A DNA stretch of 64,000 bases, from NCBI RefSeq assembly GCF_003464085.1, contig NZ_QSDR01000010.1, forward strand, positions 66,350 to 130,349, read 5' to 3'. This DNA is from Clostridium sp. AM58-1XD (GTDB lineage: Bacteria > Bacillota > Clostridia > Lachnospirales > Lachnospiraceae). The translations under genes and the position numbers were made by a program. The notes beneath the pieces were generated by a model. That model saw only the letters and a list, made by a program, of their open reading frames with translations. It was not told where the DNA came from and made no database searches. Of the stretch, positions 28,085-38,154 are shown in pieces. Every line of letters begins with the position of its first letter. The first letter of the stretch is position 1.

Positions 28085-30412
28085 TTAGTCCTTATTCATG
28101 CGGTCCCTGTTGTAATTAATCAGGCAGCCTGCCTTTACGATCTCACGTTCTTCCGGAGTCATATCTGCAATGCTCAAAGTAATCTCTGTTACCGTGCTGC
28201 CGATCACGTAAGCTGATATACGGCTCATATCGCCGTCAAGAATCTTTCTGATTCCAGGGACATAGATGTAAGCGCCCACCTCGAATTCAGGCGTTTCTTC
28301 CATAAGAAACGGAATCATGCCCCAGTTCATTACGTTGGAGCGGTATCTCTTTGTCGCATACTCCAGAGCAATATTGGCAAGGCCTCCGATCACTCTCTGA
28401 CAGCTGGCGGCCTGTTCTCTGGCAGAGCCGTCTCCCGGCCTTACTGCATAGATCACGCTGCCGATTTCCGTATTGAACGCCGTAGCCTCTTCGCTCCCTG
28501 ATATCGTACGTATCCTGTCAAAGATGTCATTCAGTTCCGGACACTCTGCCGCAGGATCTTTGCCGGCTGCACGCGCCTTCTCCAGCTTATCTACATCCTT
28601 TGTACGGCCAACGTATGCCGGATCCCTTCTGGAAAGTGTAAATTCAGCAAGTCCCAGCGGATTGGAACGGTAAGCGGAAGTCTCTCCCGATGGGATCAGC
28701 TCGTCTGTTGTCGTTACAGGATCCATGATCTTGGAGCAGACTTTCAAAAGAATGTTGTCTGCCAGCGCGCTCATCTGAGGCCAGTCCTTAATGTTCGGAC
28801 CGTATACGAGTTCTTTCGCCTTATCACCCTTGCCGAATCCCTGATAGACTCTGTTTTCATAAACAGTTCCGTCGAAATGATATGCCGGAATCTCATAAGC
28901 TTCTGCAATCTCTTCTGCTGATGTGAGAACGCCGCCGTTAGCTGCTGTAGCTGCAATCGAACGCGCATCCATAAGTGCAACCGATGCAATCTGACCGTTT
29001 CCAGGTTTGGAGCCTTCACGGTTCGGGAAGTTTCTCGTCGTATGGCGTACGGAAAGCCCCTTATTTGACGGAGTATCGCCTGCACCGAAGCATGGACCGC
29101 AGAATGCACTTCTTACAGTTGCGCCTGCTACCATAAGGTCTGCGATTACGCCTTTATTTACCAGGTCGATAAATACAGCCTGAGAAGACGGATATACGGA
29201 AAGCGCAAATTCATCACAACCGCAGGACCTGCCTTTGAGGATGTGGGCCGCTTCCATGATATTCGTATAAGTACCGCCTGCACAGCCGGCAATTACGCCC
29301 TGCTCTACCTGCAGCCTGCCATTTACAATCTTGTCCGTTAAGGTGAACTGGATCGCCGGATTATCGATCGTCTTTGCCGCTTCTGTCTCTACCTTTCTCA
29401 GAATATCGGAAAGGTTGCTGTTCAGTTCATCGATCTCATATGTGTTGCTCGGATGGAACGGAAGGGCGATCATCGGCTTCACCGTGCTCAGATCTACATA
29501 GACCATTCCATCATAGTATGCCACTTCTGCCGGATTCAGCTCTTTATAGTCCCCGCCGCGGCCATGAAGCGTCAGATATTCCTTTGTATCCTCATCTGTT
29601 CTCCAGATGGATGTCAGGCAAGTCGTTTCCGTCGTCATGACGTCTACACCGTTTCTGTAGTCTGTCGTCATGGATGCAACACCAGGTCCTACAAATTCCA
29701 TTACCTTATTCTTTACATAGCCGTTCTTATATACGGCGCCGATAATAGCAAGTGCAATGTCCTGCGGTCCTACATAAGGAGCCGGACGGCCTGTCAGGTA
29801 TACGCCGACTACATCCGGATAAGAAATGTCATAGGTATCACGAAGCAGCTGTTTTACCAGTTCTCCACCGCCTTCACCAACGGCCATGGTGCCGAGAGCT
29901 CCGTATCTCGTATGGCTGTCGGAGCCAAGGATCATCTTTCCGCAGCCGGCCATCATTTCACGCATATACTGATGAATAACGCCAATGTGAGGAGGAACAA
30001 AGATTCCGCCGTATTTCTTACAGGCAGAAAGGCCGAACAGATGGTCATCTTCATTGATCGTTCCGCCTACCGCACAGAGCGTATTGTGACAGTTCGTCAG
30101 CACATATGGAATCGGGAACTCTTCCATTCCGGAAGCCTTTGCGGTCTGAACGATTCCCACATATGTAATGTCATGGGATGTCATTGCGTCAAATCGAATC
30201 TTTAACTTGTCCATGTTTTCGGATGTATTGTGTTCCTCTAATATGGAATAGGCCATTGTACCCTTTTTAGCTGCTTCCTTGTATGAACATTCCGTGCCGT
30301 CAGCTTCAACGGCCGGCATGCTTCCCTCGGCTGCTCTTCTCACAGCCTCCTCTTCTGTAACGATCTCAGTTCCATTCAGCAGATATACTCCGCCGTCATA
30401 TAATTTCACCAT
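28085..30412 (-). CDS. Aconitate hydratase
   Basis: 775 residues of the aconitase family. Features: [36 protein letters not shown], iron-sulfur Cys in GCAGGTYTN and [39 protein letters not shown], and a C-terminal swivelling domain ([10 protein letters not shown]). Converts citrate to isocitrate, so with the citrate operon at 18.5-21.8 kb it completes the route to 2-oxoglutarate. ATG 30412 follows AGGAGGATGG; the ORF extends upstream over the preceding gene but has no other start with a ribosome site. Confidence 0.92.
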   Translation of the reverse strand: MVKLYDGGVYLLNGTEIVTEEEAVRRAAEGSMPAVEADGTECSYKEAAKKGTMAYSILEEHNTSENMDKLKIRFDAMTSHDITYVGIVQTAKASGMEEFPIPYVLTNCHNTLCAVGGTINEDDHLFGLSACKKYGGIFVPPHIGVIHQYMREMMAGCGKMILGSDSHTRYGALGTMAVGEGGGELVKQLLRDTYDISYPDVVGVYLTGRPAPYVGPQDIALAIIGAVYKNGYVKNKVMEFVGPGVASMTTDYRNGVDVMTTETTCLTSIWRTDEDTKEYLTLHGRGGDYKELNPAEVAYYDGMVYVDLSTVKPMIALPFHPSNTYEIDELNSNLSDILRKVETEAAKTIDNPAIQFTLTDKIVNGRLQVEQGVIAGCAGGTYTNIMEAAHILKGRSCGCDEFALSVYPSSQAVFIDLVNKGVIADLMVAGATVRSAFCGPCFGAGDTPSNKGLSVRHTTRNFPNREGSKPGNGQIASVALMDARSIAATAANGGVLTSAEEIAEAYEIPAYHFDGTVYENRVYQGFGKGDKAKELVYGPNIKDWPQMSALADNILLKVCSKIMDPVTTTDELIPSGETSAYRSNPLGLAEFTLSRRDPAYVGRTKDVDKLEKARAAGKDPAAECPELNDIFDRIRTISGSEEATAFNTEIGSVIYAVRPGDGSAREQAASCQRVIGGLANIALEYATKRYRSNVMNWGMIPFLMEETPEFEVGAYIYVPGIRKILDGDMSRISAYVIGSTVTEITLSIADMTPEEREIVKAGCLINYNRDRMNKD

Positions 30413-30458
30413 TGGTCCATCCTCCTGTTTTTCTTTTCTTATCCTTTGTAAAACCGGG

Positions 30459-31094
30459 TCAGATCTCATACCCTCTGATTCTGATATAACATTTTACAAG
30501 CTCAGCCAGCTGGTCCAGATCGATCTTTGTCGTGTTGATCGGAAGATCGTAGTTCGTCATGTCTTCCCAGTCCAGGCCCGTGAAATACTTATGATATCCC
30601 TTTCTTTCCCGGTCAATCTTCCTGATTCTCTTCTGGGCCTCTTCGCTGTCCACTCCGTCCACTTCCATTACACGGCGGATCCGCGTCGGCATATCGGCAT
30701 AGACGAACAGCTTAATCACATCCATTCCAGCAGACTCCAGAACATAATCTGCACATCTTCCAGCAATAATACATGATTCTTCTTTCGCCAGGTCACGTAT
30801 TACCGAAGACTGGAAACGGAACAGATTGTCCGGGGATGTGATGTCAAACTTCGTGGACGGTGCCGACAGACTGTCCTTCAGGCCTCCCACAATCTTATAG
30901 AGCAGGTTATTCCCGGCCTTTTCATCTGCAAGGCGGAAATACTGTTCACCAATAGCGCTGACTTCGGAAGTCATCTTCAGAATCTCCTCATCGTAAAAAT
31001 GGATTCCCAATTCCTTTGCAAGCCGTTCACCTGTCATACGGCCGCCGCTTCCGTACTGTCTTCCTATCGTTATTACCAAGTTCTTTTCACTCAT
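30459..31094 (-). CDS. Cytidylate-kinase-like protein
   Basis: 211 residues: [23 protein letters not shown] is a modified P-loop (GRQYGSGGR), followed by [24 protein letters not shown] and [16 protein letters not shown], the lid typical of the cytidylate kinase-like family common in Clostridia. The family's true substrate is uncertain. It begins the operon with aconitase and the NlpC/P60 hydrolase, 46 bases upstream of the aconitase start. Ribosome site GGGGAGG. Confidence 0.88.
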   Translation of the reverse strand: MSEKNLVITIGRQYGSGGRMTGERLAKELGIHFYDEEILKMTSEVSAIGEQYFRLADEKAGNNLLYKIVGGLKDSLSAPSTKFDITSPDNLFRFQSSVIRDLAKEESCIIAGRCADYVLESAGMDVIKLFVYADMPTRIRRVMEVDGVDSEEAQKRIRKIDRERKGYHKYFTGLDWEDMTNYDLPINTTKIDLDQLAELVKCYIRIRGYEI

Positions 31095-31133
31095 GGCTTA
31101 CGCCTCCCCATCATAATTTGGTATCCGCGTTTC

Positions 31134-31198
31134 GCAGATATAATATCCACTTTGATCCACTTTGCGGATATTATATCATATTTTTTATATCAGGTAAA
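31134..31198 (-). promoter_or_regulatory. Promoter with palindromic and tandem operator-like repeats
   Basis: On the minus strand TTTACC (31198-31193), 17 bases, TATAAT (31175-31170). Downstream, GGATATTATATC and its reverse flank two tandem copies of ATCCACTTTG (31145-31154, 31155-31164, plus strand). The same arrangement with one copy is seen at the thiolase promoter (61.87 kb). A/T-rich DNA with no gene fills 31199-31278. Confidence 0.7.
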
Positions 31199-31425
31199 TT
31201 ATTTTTCAAATTCGTTACAAAGTTTAACAAACTTTTATGTTTTTTTTATAAAACAATTTATATTTTCTGGAATAACAATTGACAAAAACTACCTTTATTT
31301 ATTAGGATAAATATAACAAACACTTAGCGAGGTCTTTTCGAGCTTAGTGCGGATTATCGCACCTGGCAAGATCTTACACGAGCTCAGTACAATCTGTATA
31401 CCACACGACAAGAGAGGAGATTTCA

Positions 31426-31851
31426 ATGAAACCATCCGATTCCAAAGTACACAAGGCTCAGTTAATGATTGCCGCTGCATCCAACTGGTTTGAAATACTG
31501 GTTGCCGCAATCGTTATCATCGCAATTCTCATTTCCCTTATCCATGTTCCTGACAAAATCACCTTCCTTTACCAGGAAGGCGGTTTCAACGAATTTTTGA
31601 TATCGATCTTTGATATTGTCATCGGAATTGAGCTGCTGAAGATGTTCTGCCGCCACAACCTGGATTCCGTTGTTGAGGTAATGATCTTCACCGTTTCCAG
31701 GGAAATGATTATTGAGCACATGCCCATCCTGGACACGCTGATCGGCATAGCCGCGATTGCCCTGCTGTTCGTGATCAGAAAATTCCTGTTCGTCTCCGCT
31801 TTGGATAAGCAGGATCCTCCTATAAACTCCAAACCGGACGACAGAGGCTGA
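31426..31851 (+). CDS. PsiE-like small membrane protein
   Basis: 141 residues with four hydrophobic segments (about 22-42, 60-78, 80-100 and 112-135) in the order seen in phosphate-starvation-inducible PsiE-type proteins, including FDIVIGIELLKMF and EVMIFTVSREMIIEHM. Function unknown. Ribosome site AGAGGAG. Upstream, TTGACA (31279-31284) may belong to its promoter, but no good -10 at correct spacing was seen. Imperfect repeats GAGCTTAGTGC and GAGCTCAGTAC precede the gene. Confidence 0.75.
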   Translation: MKPSDSKVHKAQLMIAAASNWFEILVAAIVIIAILISLIHVPDKITFLYQEGGFNEFLISIFDIVIGIELLKMFCRHNLDSVVEVMIFTVSREMIIEHMPILDTLIGIAAIALLFVIRKFLFVSALDKQDPPINSKPDDRG

Positions 31852-31901
31852 CATTGGCATCGGAATACATAATGTCCTGATGCCGCTGCAGCTGGGTCCG
31901 A

Positions 31902-32031
31902 AATGAAACGGATTCTGCAAATTTAAAACCACACATTGCCCCGATATCAGATCTCGTCACCTGGCCGCTGCTCTGGAACGTGATCTGGTATCGGGGCAAT
32001 TCTATATCCTTTTTGCAGCTCTGATTTCATC
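31902..32031. repeat. Dispersed hairpin element, copy D (inverted orientation, two nested stems)
   Basis: Outer stem: ATGAAACGGATTCTGCAAA (from 31903) with TTTTTGCAGCTCTGATTTCAT (to 32030). Inner stem: ATTGCCCCGATATCAGATC (31935-31953) with GATCTGGTATCGGGGCAAT (31982-32000). Read on the minus strand the loop is ACGTTCCAGAGCAGCGGCC then AGGTGAC, the same family as copies A-C and E. Between convergent genes. Confidence 0.85.
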
Positions 32032-32038
32032 ATTATTT

Positions 32039-33031
32039 TTACAGTACATCCCTGTAAAGGCGCAGTACGTTTTTGCAGAAAACCGCCTCGATTTCCCGTT
32101 CCGTAAAGCCGGCTTTCCTCATCTCATGTTCCAGCAGAGGGAGTTTATCGGGACCGTCGATTTCCAACTGCCCATCGATTCCGTCGAAATCTGATCCAAG
32201 GCCTATACATTCGATTCCACCGATATTTTTTATATACTTCATATGACGGATCATATCAGAAATCCTGCTTTTTTCCTCCTCTTTTTCCTTCCAGTCACGA
32301 AGGAAGGCACTGTAATAATTAATTCCCATGACCCCGCCACGATCAGAAAGTGCTTTTATCATCTCATCGGTAAGATTTCGCGGATGAGAGGCAAGCGCTC
32401 TTGCATTGGAATGGCTGGCCACGAATGGTTTCTTCGTATGCCGAAACACATCCCATATACCGGCGTCCGACAAATGTGAAATATCGGGAATCATACCAAT
32501 TCGCTCCATTTCCTCCACAATCACAATCCCTTTGTCCGTCAGCCCCCGCTCCGTATCCGGCACGTATCTGCCCGCCTGGGGCCCTTCTGTTATCTTTCGG
32601 TTTGGAAAGCCCAGACAGTTTTCGAAGTTCCATGTGAGCGTCATCATCCTGGCGCCCATCCTGTACAAATCCCTGAGCAGGAACACCTCTCCTTCACAGG
32701 CGGCTCCTTCTTCAATTGTCAGCAACGCTGATATCTTTCCCTGTCTGCGGTTCTTTTCGATGTCATCAAAAGACGTTGCAACTCCGATTCTGTCCGCAAA
32801 CAATTCCATCTCCTGGTAAAAGACATCGATCAGCTCCATACAGAAGCGGAACGGCTGTTTTTCCCTTCCCAGATGGACGAACATTCCAAAGTTCTGTACG
32901 AGATAATCCCCCTTTTCCAGTCGTTCCAGATTGATCTGAAGAGGACTGTCCAAAAGGGAAATATTTCCACCGTTTTTATGGTCTTTCTGTATTTCCAGTA
33001 TAGTATCGCAATGCATATCTGCAACTTTCAT
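32039..33031 (-). CDS. Membrane-dipeptidase (M19) family protein
   Basis: 330 residues: MKVADMHCDTILE (zinc-binding His-x-Asp), LTIEEGAAC (bridging Glu), ISHLSDAG and SHSNARALASHPRNLTDEM (metal His), IGLGSDFDGIDG (Asp) and a C-terminal VFCKNVLRLYRDV. Renal-dipeptidase-type enzymes hydrolyse dipeptides, often with a D-residue. ATG 33031 is preceded by AGGAGG; the ORF continues upstream without another good start. Monocistronic. Confidence 0.92.
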   Translation of the reverse strand: MKVADMHCDTILEIQKDHKNGGNISLLDSPLQINLERLEKGDYLVQNFGMFVHLGREKQPFRFCMELIDVFYQEMELFADRIGVATSFDDIEKNRRQGKISALLTIEEGAACEGEVFLLRDLYRMGARMMTLTWNFENCLGFPNRKITEGPQAGRYVPDTERGLTDKGIVIVEEMERIGMIPDISHLSDAGIWDVFRHTKKPFVASHSNARALASHPRNLTDEMIKALSDRGGVMGINYYSAFLRDWKEKEEEKSRISDMIRHMKYIKNIGGIECIGLGSDFDGIDGQLEIDGPDKLPLLEHEMRKAGFTEREIEAVFCKNVLRLYRDVL

Positions 33032-33114
33032 CCGTTCCTCCTGTTTTACATTCACCGCTTTTTGTATCGCTCGTAATACCAGCGGATTCCTGTGCACTTT
33101 ATGCTCCTGGTACC

Positions 33115-33144
33115 ATTATATTGAACGTTTACCGGAAAATGCAA
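33115..33144 (-). promoter_or_regulatory. Promoter of the dipeptidase gene
   Basis: On the minus strand TTGCAT (33144-33139), 18 bases, TATAAT (33120-33115). Confidence 0.7.
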
Positions 33145-33147
33145 GCA

Positions 33148-34326
33148 TTATTCGCTTCTTAACGCATCGATAGGATTCAGCTTTGCAGCTCTGTTCGCCG
33201 GCATATATCCGAAAATCAGTCCGATTCCGACCGAAACGCTGAAAGAGATCAGCACCGCCGCAAAAGTAGGAGGTGAGGAAATTCCCATCGCCTTGCCAAC
33301 TGCTATACTCGCCGCAGAACCCAGAATAATTCCCATAATCCCTCCTATGGAACTGGTCACGGCGGCTTCTATGACAAACTGCTGTAGAATCGTACGTTTT
33401 TTGGCCCCCAATGATTTTCTGATTCCGATTTCCCTCGTACGTTCCGTTACGGATACAAGCATGATATTCATTACGCCTACTCCTGCCACGAGAAGGGAGA
33501 TACCTGCGATTCCTCCCAGCATGGCCGACATCATGGCGATCTGCTCATTCAGCTGATCCAGCATTTCACTGTTGGCATTTACCTTGTAAAGGTCTTCATT
33601 TTTAAACTGTTCATATAAAAATGACTCCAGAAGCGTCCTGCACTCTGTCGTATTTTCCACATCCTTCGTTGTAAAAATGTAGCTGCTGACGCTGCCGTTT
33701 CTGGAAAATTTCATCGCCGTTGTATAGGGAATCCATACGAAATCATCTGTTCCGCCTTCTTTCAGGCTCTCTTTATCCTGACGTTCCACCACGCCAACCA
33801 CTTTAAAAGCAGAACCTCCCACTTTCAGCGTCTGCCCCACGGCTTTCTCAGGCCCGCCGTAGAGCTCATTTGACACATAGTATCCGATGACGCAGACCTT
33901 CTGTCTCGTCTCCAGGTCCGAATACTGAATGTTTCTCCCCGTTTCCAGATCGTAATCCTTGATCGCCAGATAGTCCTCACTGTATCCGCCGACGCTGGTG
34001 GAATCCATACTGTCGCTGCCGCTTTTTATAGTCGTAGAAATGCCGACCACCGGCGTCATCTGACCGAATTCATCCAGGTGTTCTTCATAAAAATCATATG
34101 TATCCTCCACATCCAGAGAACGAGACGGGATATTCACGACGCTTACGGATATCTGATTGACTCCCATACTAGCAAAACTCTCCACGACAGAAGACATATA
34201 TCCGTTTACAAGGCTTACCAGGATGATTACGGAGGCGACACCGATGATGATTCCCAGCATGGTCAGAAATGACCGCATTTTATTTCCCCATATACTTTTT
34301 AAAGCCATTTTAAACGATTGCAGCAT
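33148..34326 (-). CDS. MacB-type ABC transporter permease (first system)
   Basis: About 392 residues: an N-terminal transmembrane helix in MALKSIWGNKMRSFLTMLGIIIGVASVI, a large extracytoplasmic domain (about 45-260), and three C-terminal helices with SVTERTREIGIRKSLGAKKR between the first two, ending NPIDALRSE. This is the MacB/FtsX-like architecture of exporters that act by mechanotransmission. The start is uncertain: ATG 34326, ATG 34338 and TTG 34347 are in frame, all overlapping the ATPase gene, so translation is probably coupled. Last gene of the SLH-MacA-ATPase-permease operon. Confidence 0.9.
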   Translation of the reverse strand: MLQSFKMALKSIWGNKMRSFLTMLGIIIGVASVIILVSLVNGYMSSVVESFASMGVNQISVSVVNIPSRSLDVEDTYDFYEEHLDEFGQMTPVVGISTTIKSGSDSMDSTSVGGYSEDYLAIKDYDLETGRNIQYSDLETRQKVCVIGYYVSNELYGGPEKAVGQTLKVGGSAFKVVGVVERQDKESLKEGGTDDFVWIPYTTAMKFSRNGSVSSYIFTTKDVENTTECRTLLESFLYEQFKNEDLYKVNANSEMLDQLNEQIAMMSAMLGGIAGISLLVAGVGVMNIMLVSVTERTREIGIRKSLGAKKRTILQQFVIEAAVTSSIGGIMGIILGSAASIAVGKAMGISSPPTFAAVLISFSVSVGIGLIFGYMPANRAAKLNPIDALRSE

Positions 34327-35017
34327 AATCCTCCACATCCCCGTCAAAATTTATTTTTCCATCGTGAATTCTCACAACACGGTTCGCTTCCACTGCGATT
34401 CCGTTGTCATGGGTGATCATAACGATCGTATTCCCCTCTTCATTCAGCTGCTTCAAAAAATCCAGCACATCCCGGCTCGTTCTGGAATCCAGAGCGCCTG
34501 TCGGTTCGTCTGCCAGAATCAGAGAAGGGCTTCCCGCCAGTGCTCTCGCTATGGAAACTCTTTGCTGCTGCCCGCCGGACAGCTGATTCGGCATGTTTTT
34601 CCACTTTTCTTCGAGTCCGACGCGTTTCAGGGACTCCATGGCCCGCTCTTTTCTTTCTTCCGCTCCCAGTCCTGCATAAAGCAGGGGAAGCTCTACGTTT
34701 TCCAGGAGGTTCAGTTTTGGAAGCAGGTTGTACTGCTGAAAAATAAAACCGATCATTTTATTGCGGATTTCCGCCAGTTCGTCATCGCTCATGTCGCTTA
34801 CATCTTCACCGCCCAGATAATAAGAACCGCTTGTCGGCACATCCAGGGCACCGATGATATTCATCAGGGTGGATTTTCCGCTTCCTGACTTGCCTACGAT
34901 CGCTACGAATTCTCCACGGCAGATCGTCAGGGTAATTCCGTCATTTGCCCGGACCTGTTCATCGCCCATGTGATAAATCTTGTCTATATTTTTCAGTTCA
35001 ATTAATGGTTCCGCCAT
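34310..35017 (-). CDS. MacB-type ABC transporter ATPase (first system)
   Basis: 235 residues with all ABC motifs: Walker A GKSGSGKST, Q-loop FIFQQYN, signature LSGGQQQR, Walker [13 protein letters not shown] and H-loop VMITHD. This is the LolD/MacB ATPase class. ATG 35017 follows AAAGGCTGATT; the ORF extends upstream but those codons overlap the MacA tail. Confidence 0.93.
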   Translation of the reverse strand: MAEPLIELKNIDKIYHMGDEQVRANDGITLTICRGEFVAIVGKSGSGKSTLMNIIGALDVPTSGSYYLGGEDVSDMSDDELAEIRNKMIGFIFQQYNLLPKLNLLENVELPLLYAGLGAEERKERAMESLKRVGLEEKWKNMPNQLSGGQQQRVSIARALAGSPSLILADEPTGALDSRTSRDVLDFLKQLNEEGNTIVMITHDNGIAVEANRVVRIHDGKINFDGDVEDYAAIV

Positions 35018-35075
35018 AATCAGCCTTTCCTTCCCGATCTGTTCTGTGCACACATTCCTGTCCCGGTCAGCTTCC

Positions 35076-36808
35076 TTAACGCTGCCTGCTTCCGCTTCCA
35101 CTGCCTGACTGGCGGCCGCTCCCTCTGTTACCACTGCCGTCCGGCGCGCCGCCTTCAGCCGGAAAGCCTCCCATACCTCCGCTTTGGATCATAAACGTGC
35201 TCGTAGATGAATTTTTGCTGGACTGGTTTATGTAAATTTCATCCCCCTCAGAAAGGCCGCTTTTAATTTCCACATAAGAGTCATTCGTAAGGCCGGTTTC
35301 CACTACCGCCGCCCGGAATCCGGCCGGTACACCTTCTGCCTGCGTTCCTTCCACGGAAGCAGAATCCCTGACATAGACGCGGTTGCCCCGCATGAGTGCG
35401 TCTACCGGTATAGCCAGTACGTCGTTTGCCTCTTCCAGAACGATTGTTCCGTCTACGTTCATTCCGGGAAGCAGTCCGCCGGTCTCATCCAGAGTTACTG
35501 TGACCGGGTAATTCGTGACACCGTTAGAATAGGAACCTTCCAGACTGACATTCGTTACCGTACCTGTAAAGCTCTGATCTTCAAAGGCGTCTGCTTTAAT
35601 ATTCACTTTCTGCCCCACTTTCACGTTCCGAATATCCAGTTCGTCGATGGACATCTCAAAGGTCAGGCTGGACAAGTCGTAAATAATCGCCAGTGTCGTA
35701 TCCGACGATCCTGAGTTCCTGCTGATTTTCTCTCCCACTTTCACATTCTTTGCGATTACCTGGCCGGAAATAGGAGCCGTAATTGTATAGTTATCGTAAG
35801 AATCCTGTGTTGTCTCCAGTTTGTTCTCTGCGGATTCCACCTGTTCTTCGGCCTTATCCATGCTGGTTTTATAGGAACGCATCATCTTGTCTGCAGAATT
35901 GGAAGTCATCTGGAAGAGAGCCGTCCCTTTATTTACATAGTCACCTTCTGAAATGAGAAGCGTCTGAATTTCCACATCCGAAGACAGGTCTTCTGCTGTC
36001 ATTGTCGTTTCCGTCGTCGGTTCAAAACTGCCTTCCTCACTGCATGTCAAATCTCCATATGTAACCGTCGCACTGTGACTGATGGTGAGCCCTCCCGGAT
36101 TTTCCACCTCCACATATACATAACGGACTACCCGGCCTCCCGTCATCGTCTCATCCATGTTGGCAACTGATTTCACCGTTCCCATAAGCACCTCACCTGT
36201 ATCCGTAAGTGTACGGTCACCTGTGCCCCGGCAGGAACCGCCGCCGCTTCCTCAGCCAGAAAAGGAACCTTCAGCTTCATGATTTTATCATTGTAAATGT
36301 CTGCAATTTTCGTCTGAGCACTCACTTTGTCTCCGTCTTTGATATAAAGCGTTTTTATATATCCTGTTTCTGTTGACTTGTATGTATTGCCGCTGAATTT
36401 GCTCACGGCCTCCTGATAATCCTCCACCGCCGTATTATAATCCTCCTTGGCCCTCTCCAGAGAGTTGCCGGAAGATTTCAGTTCTGATTCTATGGAAGAA
36501 TTGTCAATCGTATAGAGCACCTGACCTTTTTCGACTTCATCTCCTTCTTCAAAATCAGCCGTCAGCACCTCGCCTTCTACCAGGGACGTGATATTGTAGG
36601 AATCTTTTGCCGCCAAACTGCCGGAGGCTGAAAGTTCGGAGGCAATGTCTCTTTTTTCAACCTTTGCCGTATTCTGCACCACTGCTTCTGCCCCTGTTTT
36701 TTTGGACTTTCTGCTGAAAACCAGCAACGCAAGAGCAGCCGCAAAAATCAGGGCGAGAATCAAAATATGTTTTCTGGTCAGTTTTCTTTTCCTGCTTTTT
36801 TTCGCCAT
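35076..36808 (-). CDS. MacA/HlyD-like membrane fusion protein (frameshifted)
   Basis: About 577 residues, longer than typical MacA. N-terminal membrane helix, then a first lipoyl-like half (SLVEGEVLTADFEEGDEVEKGQVLYTIDN), a coiled coil, a second lipoyl-type unit (ETTMTAEDLSSDVEIQTLLISEGDYVNKGTALFQM; APISGQVIAKNVKVGEKI), beta-barrel domains and a Gly/Ser-rich tail. The frame breaks near 36203: VTVHLRIQ in one frame, DTGEVLMGTVKSV in the other, joined by adding one base. Links the MacB-type exporter to the cell envelope. Confidence 0.87.
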
Positions 36809-36849
36809 AATGGAAACTCCTTAATACATCATTTTTATGAAGAATGGTC

Positions 36850-37947
36850 TTAATCCTCTATTATGTAGTCCAGAATTTTTCTGGTTACGCTGTCGTCGTC
36901 ACCTTCCCCTGATTTGCTGTAAATAACCGTGATCATATCACCGATTTCCACGGTTCCGTATACGGAAAATGCGAACTGCATTTCGGAATTATCAATCTGG
37001 TATTCTGTATCATCATTCAGTTCGATTGCACTCGGTGTCATAACATCTGTGGATTTGTAGTAAATATGGGTCACTTCGCCTCTTGCCATGCAGCGGTCGG
37101 AGTCATCGCTGTCATTTGGCGTATATCCCCAAATCGTCTTACTGGCCGAGTTATAATATATGACGAGATAGCTGTCTGCTGCACTGTAAAGTGACTTGGC
37201 GCTGCTGGGATCCCCATTCAGATATACGTTGGCGTCTTCCATCTTAAAGGGAACTGCCCTGTCCAGCTCATTTTCACTAGTAATCAGTTTCGGTCCCTGG
37301 AGCGTTACGTCTGCCATGGCCAGCGGGCTGATTTCCCCGTCAGATGCCAGTTCGCATCCAAGCACCGATCCATAAATGCCGTTTCCAGATTTTGGTTTTG
37401 CCTTCAAAAGATTGTAAAACAGATTGATGCAGTCCCCTTTTGTCATCGGATCGCCGGCTGACAGGCCAATTTCTTCTTTTAGATCCAGATATTCAAATTT
37501 AGCCATTCTGGCTCCTATCTGATCCCCTTTAAAGTCTTCATTGGTGTATCCCAGAAGAGTAAGTGCGGCCTTTGCTCCTTCCTGAAGTGTCACATACTGG
37601 TCCGGTCGGAAAACGCCTCCCAGATAGCCGTTCATCCACTCATTTTGCACGGCTACGCGCACAAAAGAAGCATATTGATTGTCCTTCTTTACATCTGAAA
37701 ACACGGAAACCGAACTGTTTTCACCCACAATTTCCCTGTATTCAGAAGCTTTTACGAGCATTTCAGCAAATTCTGCCCTGGTCACATACTGATCGGCATT
37801 ATTTACTGTCATAATTCCCGACAGGCTGATTACTTTTTTTCTGAAATCAAAATTTGTAGCGGCCTCTGCGGACATCACAGGCTCCGGCACTGCTGTGATT
37901 ACCGCAGTCACCATGGCCATCATTCCTGCCTGCCATCTCTTATCCAT
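36850..37947 (-). CDS. S-layer-homology-domain secreted protein
   Basis: 365 residues: a signal peptide (about 1-29, ending SAEAA), SLH-like repeats (VNNADQYVTRAEFAEMLVKASEYR; FSDVKKDNQYASFVRVAVQNEWMNGYLGGVFRPDQYVTLQEGAKAALTLLGY; MTKGDCINLFYNLL) and a C-terminal beta-rich domain without known match. SLH domains bind secondary wall polymers. It ends 41 bases before the MacA start, so it probably heads that operon. Ribosome site AAGGAG. Confidence 0.85.
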   Translation of the reverse strand: MDKRWQAGMMAMVTAVITAVPEPVMSAEAATNFDFRKKVISLSGIMTVNNADQYVTRAEFAEMLVKASEYREIVGENSSVSVFSDVKKDNQYASFVRVAVQNEWMNGYLGGVFRPDQYVTLQEGAKAALTLLGYTNEDFKGDQIGARMAKFEYLDLKEEIGLSAGDPMTKGDCINLFYNLLKAKPKSGNGIYGSVLGCELASDGEISPLAMADVTLQGPKLITSENELDRAVPFKMEDANVYLNGDPSSAKSLYSAADSYLVIYYNSASKTIWGYTPNDSDDSDRCMARGEVTHIYYKSTDVMTPSAIELNDDTEYQIDNSEMQFAFSVYGTVEIGDMITVIYSKSGEGDDDSVTRKILDYIIED

Positions 37948-38070
37948 AAACAGACTCCTTCCATATCATACTTTTTCCCACTTTTCTTTGAATTTAATTC
38001 ACTTTATCAATAAATTGTGTTCATTTTGTGATTAAAAAGTGGAAATTCAGCGTTCAAAAAGGGGGGATGC

Positions 38071-38126
38071 AAAAACGAGACTGTTTCTTCTCCTGCCATG
38101 CGTCAGAGATGAAACAGCCTCGTTAA
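38071..38126 (-). terminator. Terminator of the cls-patatin operon
   Basis: AACGAGACTGTTTC (38074-38087) pairs with GAAACAGCCTCGTT (38111-38124). On the minus strand it is followed by TTTTTGC. It lies 28 bases beyond the patatin stop. Confidence 0.85.
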
Positions 38127-38154
38127 GCTTTATATATTATTTCGGATTTCTCCG

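Noticed and set aside
31330..31425. Hairpin GTGCG/CGCAC and imperfect repeats as a riboswitch before the PsiE-like gene
   Set aside because: Stem is only five base pairs, repeats are imperfect and no known aptamer motif was recognised.
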